From contig JAMCTA010000104.1 in NCBI GenBank assembly GCA_023381895.1, positions 1-9,400 on the forward strand: DNA of 9,400 bases, in the 5' to 3' direction. The DNA comes from Chloroflexota bacterium (GTDB lineage Bacteria; Chloroflexota; UBA4733). The position numbers were made by a program, and so were the translations under genes. The notes beneath the pieces are model-generated. The model worked only from the letters and a program-made list of their open reading frames with translations, was not told the DNA's origin and did not search any database. Shown here in pieces: positions 6,175 through 9,400 of the stretch. Within the stretch, counting starts at the first letter, position 1. Each line of letters starts with the position of its first letter.

Positions 6175-7173
6175 ATGGCTCTAAGTACGCCCTTCACACC
6201 CTCCCTAGATCGTCCGGGGTCTTCCAATCGCCGCCGGCGATACTGGCGAGCGACGTTGCTTGCCTACTTGTTCATTCTTCCTGCTGCCATTATCATCGCT
6301 ATCTTTCACTTTTTCTCTGTGGCTTTTGCCTTCTACATCAGCCTGTTCAACTGGAAGGTGATCCGAGGCGCCTTCCTCGGATTGGAGAACTACGCGGTCA
6401 TTCTCGGCAGTAGCGACTTTCGCACCACCCTAGCGACCACGGTTTGGTATTCACTCTTCACCGTCATTCCGAGCATCACTGTCTCCTTCTTCGTTGCACT
6501 GCTCCTGAGCAGATCGCTCAAGGGCATGAGCTTCTACCGGACGTTGTTTTTCGTCCCCTACGTCACATCGACGGTAGCTGCCGCCGCTGTGTGGCGTGTT
6601 CTCTTCCGGACGGACGGGATCTTTAGTGCACTCTGGGAATGGGTGGGGGCTTCGAGCCCGCAGTGGCTGAATGAGCCTCGTGGAATCTTCGAGCTTCTCG
6701 TCCAACCTTTTGGTGTGACGCTTCCTCACTGGGCAGTCGGTCCGAGTCTCGCGTTGGTGTGTATTGCCGTCATGACGATCTGGTACAGCCAGGGGTTCGA
6801 CGTTGTCGTCTTCCTAGCGGGCATGACCTCCATCCCGAAGGAGCTGTATGAGGCAGCAAGGCTCGATGGAGCATCGGAATGGCAGATCGTGCGTTTCATC
6901 ACGTGGCCCTTGCTGTTGCCGACCACATTCTTCATCTTGGTCATCTCGGTCATCGGGAGCTTCAAAGCCTTCAATCAGATCTACATCATGACGGGCGGAG
7001 GTCCAGCAGATACGACGACGACAGTTGCTTTGTTGGTCTACAATCAGGCGTTTCGCTATGGCCACCTGGGATATGCCTCGGCTCTCGCCTTCATTCTCTT
7101 TGCCATTATTCTGACTCTGACGCTCGTACAGTTCCAAGTGGTCGGGCGGAGTGCGAGGGCGGCCAATGGCTAG
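6175..7173 (+). CDS. ABC sugar/glycerol-phosphate transporter permease, MalF/UgpA type
   Basis: This is one of two membrane subunits of a CUT1 importer (binding-protein-dependent transport, MetI-like fold) in the cytoplasmic membrane. The 332 residues show a basic N-terminus (RRRRYW near 20) and then a first membrane helix at about 28-55. Further hydrophobic segments lie at about 86-112, 122-145, 187-217, 246-265 and 300-322. The ATPase-contacting EAA loop is clear: EAARLDGASEWQIVRFITWP at 226-245. The conserved N-F-Q-I-Y-like turn appears as FNQIYIMTGGGP at 266-277. ATG 6175 is preceded by GGTGGTGG rather than a classical site. The start fits the MalF/UgpA length without the long MalF extension. 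It overlaps the next gene by eight bases, showing coupled translation. UgpA is a reasonable name by similarity, but the substrate cannot be told from a permease alone, so no symbol is given. Confidence 0.95.
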   Translation: MALSTPFTPSLDRPGSSNRRRRYWRATLLAYLFILPAAIIIAIFHFFSVAFAFYISLFNWKVIRGAFLGLENYAVILGSSDFRTTLATTVWYSLFTVIPSITVSFFVALLLSRSLKGMSFYRTLFFVPYVTSTVAAAAVWRVLFRTDGIFSALWEWVGASSPQWLNEPRGIFELLVQPFGVTLPHWAVGPSLALVCIAVMTIWYSQGFDVVVFLAGMTSIPKELYEAARLDGASEWQIVRFITWPLLLPTTFFILVISVIGSFKAFNQIYIMTGGGPADTTTTVALLVYNQAFRYGHLGYASALAFILFAIILTLTLVQFQVVGRSARAANG

Positions 7174-8062
7174 CTCTGCTGAGTCACGCGCACTGCCCGG
7201 TGTGGCTGCTTCGCACACCATCCGCTCACGACGGCCCGTGACGGTACTGGCTATTCACGCGATTCTCATCGTGGGGGGGCTCCTGGTTGCCTTACCGTTT
7301 CTGTGGATGCTCCTCACGTCGGTGAAGACGCAGTTCGAAGCCCTCGCGTACCCTCCGACGTTCCTACCACGCCAATGGCAGTGGCACAACTACGTTGATG
7401 CCTGGCGCCTTCCCGGGAGCTGGCCCAAGGGCTTCCCGCGCTACTTCGTCAACACCGTCTTCATTGCGACGGTGACGACGATGGGCGCCCTGGTGACATC
7501 GCTGCCCGCGGGCTATGCATTTGCCAAGATGGAGTTCTTCGGCAAGAATGTTATCTTCCTCTGCTTTCTGGCGACACTGATGGTTCCTTTCGAGGCGACG
7601 CTCGTTCCAGACTTCATCATCATCAAGTCACTGCACTGGTACAACACCTACTACGCGCAGATCGTTCCCTGGCTTGGCACAGTTTTCGGGATTTTCTTGC
7701 TCAGGCAGTTCATCAGCTCTTTGCCGAATGAGCTCTGGGAGGCCGCCCAAATTGATGGTCTCGGGCACGCCGGCTATCTGCGGTGGGTCGTGGCACCATT
7801 GTCTCTGCCCGGTCTGCTCACTTTAGGCCTCTTCACATTTCTCGATAGCTGGAACGCGCTGATCTGGCCACTTATCGTCACGAGCAGTGACCAGATGCGC
7901 CCGATTCAAGTAGGTCTCTCCTACTTCATTACTGAGGAAGGCACCCAGGTCAACCAGCTGATGGCCGCTGCCACGTTCACCATCCTTCCTATCTTGATTC
8001 TCTTCTTGTTTACACAGCGGCAGTTCATTGAAGGGATAGCGCATTCAGGGCTGAAGGGTTGA
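7166..8062 (+). CDS. ABC sugar/glycerol-phosphate transporter permease, MalG/UgpE type
   Basis: This is the second membrane subunit of the same CUT1 importer. The start ATG 7166 overlaps the end of the first permease (stop 7171-7173), and GAGGG at 7155-7159 lies six bases upstream. A GTG 15 bases earlier is in frame but has no such site. The 298 residues include a first membrane helix at about 26-50 (PVTVLAIHAILIVGGLLVAL), the MalG-type periplasmic stretch with FLPRQWQWHNYVDAW at 67-80, and further helices at about 97-118, 128-150, 165-182, 208-232 and 268-285. The EAA loop is EAAQIDGLGHAGYLRWVVAP (192-211). The ending GIAHSGLKG is the standard MalG/UgpE/LacG C-terminus. The protein should pair with the upstream permease and take substrate from the lipoprotein encoded next. 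The ATPase that would drive both is not in the window. Confidence 0.95.
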   Translation: MASSAESRALPGVAASHTIRSRRPVTVLAIHAILIVGGLLVALPFLWMLLTSVKTQFEALAYPPTFLPRQWQWHNYVDAWRLPGSWPKGFPRYFVNTVFIATVTTMGALVTSLPAGYAFAKMEFFGKNVIFLCFLATLMVPFEATLVPDFIIIKSLHWYNTYYAQIVPWLGTVFGIFLLRQFISSLPNELWEAAQIDGLGHAGYLRWVVAPLSLPGLLTLGLFTFLDSWNALIWPLIVTSSDQMRPIQVGLSYFITEEGTQVNQLMAAATFTILPILILFLFTQRQFIEGIAHSGLKG

Positions 8063-8074
8063 ATCGGAGCGCCA

Positions 8075-8097
8075 GAGGGAAGTTGCGTATTTCCCTC
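8075..8097 (+). other. Intercistronic stem-loop between permease and binding-protein genes
   Basis: GAGGGAA (8075-8081) and TTCCCTC (8091-8097) form a perfect 7-bp stem with a 9-base loop, 12 bases after the permease stop. There is no T-run. Such structures in transporter operons often protect or separate mRNA segments so that the binding protein is made in different amounts from the permeases. That role is inferred here. Confidence 0.5.
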
Positions 8098-8153
8098 GCG
8101 GGCAGAGTGTTGTGCGTGACAGGTGGAGTCTCGATAGAAAGGTCATGTTCACG

Positions 8154-9400
8154 ATGGATTCGTTGAGCCGGCGAAAGGCGCTTGCGCTGCTCGGCAGCGC
8201 GGCAGCATCCATCTCACTTGCCGCTTGTGGTGCATCACCGACCACGACGAGCGCGTCTTCCACTGCCGCTGGCGCTGCGTCAACGTCCAAAACAAGCGCG
8301 ACCAGCGCATCTTCATCCCAGGAACGCTCGTCTTCCACTGCGACGAGCGCTGCGGCAGCGTCTACATCGAAGGCAAGCGCGAGCACGACTTCCTCGAGCT
8401 CGGTCGCTGCGAAGACCTCGTCAGCTGCGAAATCCACGCCAACGGCTGTTCCCATCACGGTACACGGCACCAAGGTGACGTTCTGGCACACCCAGAGCGG
8501 ACCAAATGCCCAGCTACTCAACAAAACAGTGCTGGACTTCAATGCGAGCCAGTCGACGTACACTATCGTGCCGGAGTACAAGGGCAACTATAACGACCTG
8601 TACAAAGCAAACTTGGCGGCTATCAACGCGGGTCAGCCTGTTCCGTTGTCCGTAGCCTATGAGAACCAGGTCGCCGAATACTATTCCAGCAACCTCATCG
8701 TTGCCTGGGACGAGTACATGAACAGTGCTCAAGGGGGCCTCAGTGCGAGCGACAAGAGCGACTTCTTCCCGGCTTTTCTCGAGCTCGGGAAGTTTCCTCA
8801 GTTTGGCAATAAATTCCTCACCTTCCCCTTCGCAAAGAGCCTTGAGCTCATGTGGTACGACGCTGATCTTCTGCAGAAAGCCGGCTTCGATAAGCCGCCA
8901 GCGACGTGGAGTGATTTCCAGACGCAGATCTTGAAGATCAATAGGACAGTGTCGCCCGCGTGGGAGTTCTCCGCCGATGCGTCCCGCTTTGCCACTTGGG
9001 TGTTCAGCCGGCACGGGGATCTCATTTCCGCTGATGGCAAGACGCTCACGATTGACACGCCCGAAGCGGAGGATGCCATGGCCTTGCTGGCCGCCGCGGT
9101 CAAGGCGAAAGCTGTGCTTGCCCCCCAGGGATACCAGGCAGAGACCGACTTCGAACAGCAGAAGACAGCGTTCTATCAAGATTCCAGCTCTGCTCGCTCC
9201 TACATACTGGCAGACTTGAAGAAGGCCGGAAAGAACTTCAACTGGACGGCTGAGATGCCGCCGGTGGGCAAGGTCGGGCAAGACCCGCGGTCAGACCTCT
9301 ACGGCGGCAACGTGTGCCTCTTCAAGACAAGTCCGGAGGCGCAACAGGGCTCCTGGGCCTTCATGAAGTACTTCAGTGATACGAAGCAGACAGCGACATG
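8154..9400 (+). CDS. Extracellular solute-binding lipoprotein, family 1 (UgpB-like); 3' end beyond window
   Basis: This is the substrate-capturing subunit of the importer, tethered outside the membrane. The frame stays open to the edge (415 codons seen), with no stop. From ATG 8154 the N-terminus is MDSLSRRKALALLG, whose twin arginines fit a Tat signal. It is followed by a lipobox LAAC with Cys25 (codon 8226-8228). Then comes a long Ser/Thr/Ala-rich linker (about residues 26-100), built partly from a 75-base duplication. The binding domain starts with VTFWHTQSGPNAQLL and continues with FNASQSTY, LAAINAGQPVPLSVAYENQV, FPFAKSLELMWYDADLLQKA and GFDKPPATWSDF. This is the classic order of UgpB/MalE-type proteins, and UgpB (glycerol-3-phosphate or sugar) is the closest I recall. 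ATG 8145 is also in frame, but AGAAAGG (8136-8142) lies two bases from it and 11 from ATG 8154. About the last 30-40 residues expected are missing. Confidence 0.94.
   Translation, partial: MDSLSRRKALALLGSAAASISLAACGASPTTTSASSTAAGAASTSKTSATSASSSQERSSSTATSAAAASTSKASASTTSSSSVAAKTSSAAKSTPTAVPITVHGTKVTFWHTQSGPNAQLLNKTVLDFNASQSTYTIVPEYKGNYNDLYKANLAAINAGQPVPLSVAYENQVAEYYSSNLIVAWDEYMNSAQGGLSASDKSDFFPAFLELGKFPQFGNKFLTFPFAKSLELMWYDADLLQKAGFDKPPATWSDFQTQILKINRTVSPAWEFSADASRFATWVFSRHGDLISADGKTLTIDTPEAEDAMALLAAAVKAKAVLAPQGYQAETDFEQQKTAFYQDSSSARSYILADLKKAGKNFNWTAEMPPVGKVGQDPRSDLYGGNVCLFKTSPEAQQGSWAFMKYFSDTKQTAT
8254..8400 (+). repeat. 75-base in-frame tandem duplication in the binding-protein linker
   Basis: CGTCTTCCACTG occurs at 8254-8265 and again at 8329-8340, exactly 75 bases (25 codons) apart. 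The bases after each copy continue to match imperfectly (GCGTCAACGTCCAAAACAAG against GCGTCTACATCGAAGGCAAG). The two protein units begin SSTA, each followed by Ala-rich and ASTSK segments, so the linker grew by internal duplication. Confidence 0.6.

Noticed and set aside
7151..7165. Upstream GTG start for the second permease
   Set aside because: ATG 7166 has GAGGG six bases before it and gives the usual N-terminus; the GTG has no such site.
8045..8587. Minus-strand open frame of 180 codons, rich in Ala, Asp and Val
   Set aside because: Mirror image of the Ser/Thr/Ala linker codons on the plus strand; composition follows from that repeat.
8225..8593. Cys/His-rich plus-strand frame that looks like a small metal-binding protein
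   Set aside because: It is the binding-protein linker read in a different frame; the true frame continues unbroken for over 400 codons.
8514..9281. Minus-strand open frame of 255 codons
   Set aside because: It is antisense to the UgpB-like binding protein, whose conserved motifs lie in the plus frame; no protein-like motifs of its own.
1..9400. CRISPR array, insertion sequence, tRNA or rRNA gene
   Set aside because: No regularly spaced repeats, transposase motifs with terminal repeats, or tRNA/rRNA-like sequences were recognised by eye on either strand.

Overview
The window is about 9.4 kb of bacterial chromosome of moderate-to-high GC, and every recognised gene is of an ordinary chromosomal family. 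The FabI and IspH sequences resemble those of Bacillota. The helicase and the UgpB-like binding protein resemble Chloroflexota homologues. A high-GC Bacillota or a Chloroflexota member is my best guess; this rests on remembered family sequence and was not tested by a search. Start codons include GTG and TTG, and several ribosome binding sites are weak (AGAAAG type).

Layout. (1) 1-686, +: a NarL/FixJ-type response regulator whose start codon straddles the left edge. Its receiver lacks the phospho-accepting Asp. (2) 903-1676, +: enoyl-ACP reductase FabI. (3) 1806-2630, +: a secreted protein made of two tandem beta-rich, PPC-like domains. (4) 2631-3380: a GC-rich stretch with strong dyads and the decayed remains of an alpha/beta-hydrolase-like gene on the minus strand. 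(5) 3381-4688, -: a DEAD-box RNA helicase with a DEGD motif II. (6) 4689-5041: a noncoding gap. (7) 5042-5920, -: IspH, the last enzyme of the MEP isoprenoid pathway. (8) 5921-6174: a divergent control region with a good -10 element and an overlapping dyad. (9) 6175 to the right edge, +: a CUT1-type sugar or glycerol-phosphate ABC uptake operon (two permeases, then a lipoprotein substrate-binding protein). The binding protein runs off the window, and no ATPase gene is visible.

How the genes work together. FabI and IspH are housekeeping enzymes of fatty-acid and isoprenoid synthesis. The helicase handles RNA. The two permeases and binding protein form one importer that needs an ATPase encoded elsewhere, as is common for CUT1 systems. 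The pieces most worth a second look are the Cys-substituted receiver, the two-domain secreted protein, the GC-rich block with the broken hydrolase, the operator-like dyad before the transporter, and the duplicated Ser/Thr/Ala linker of the binding protein. I saw no clear sign of a CRISPR array, transposon, RNA gene or previously undescribed multi-gene system.
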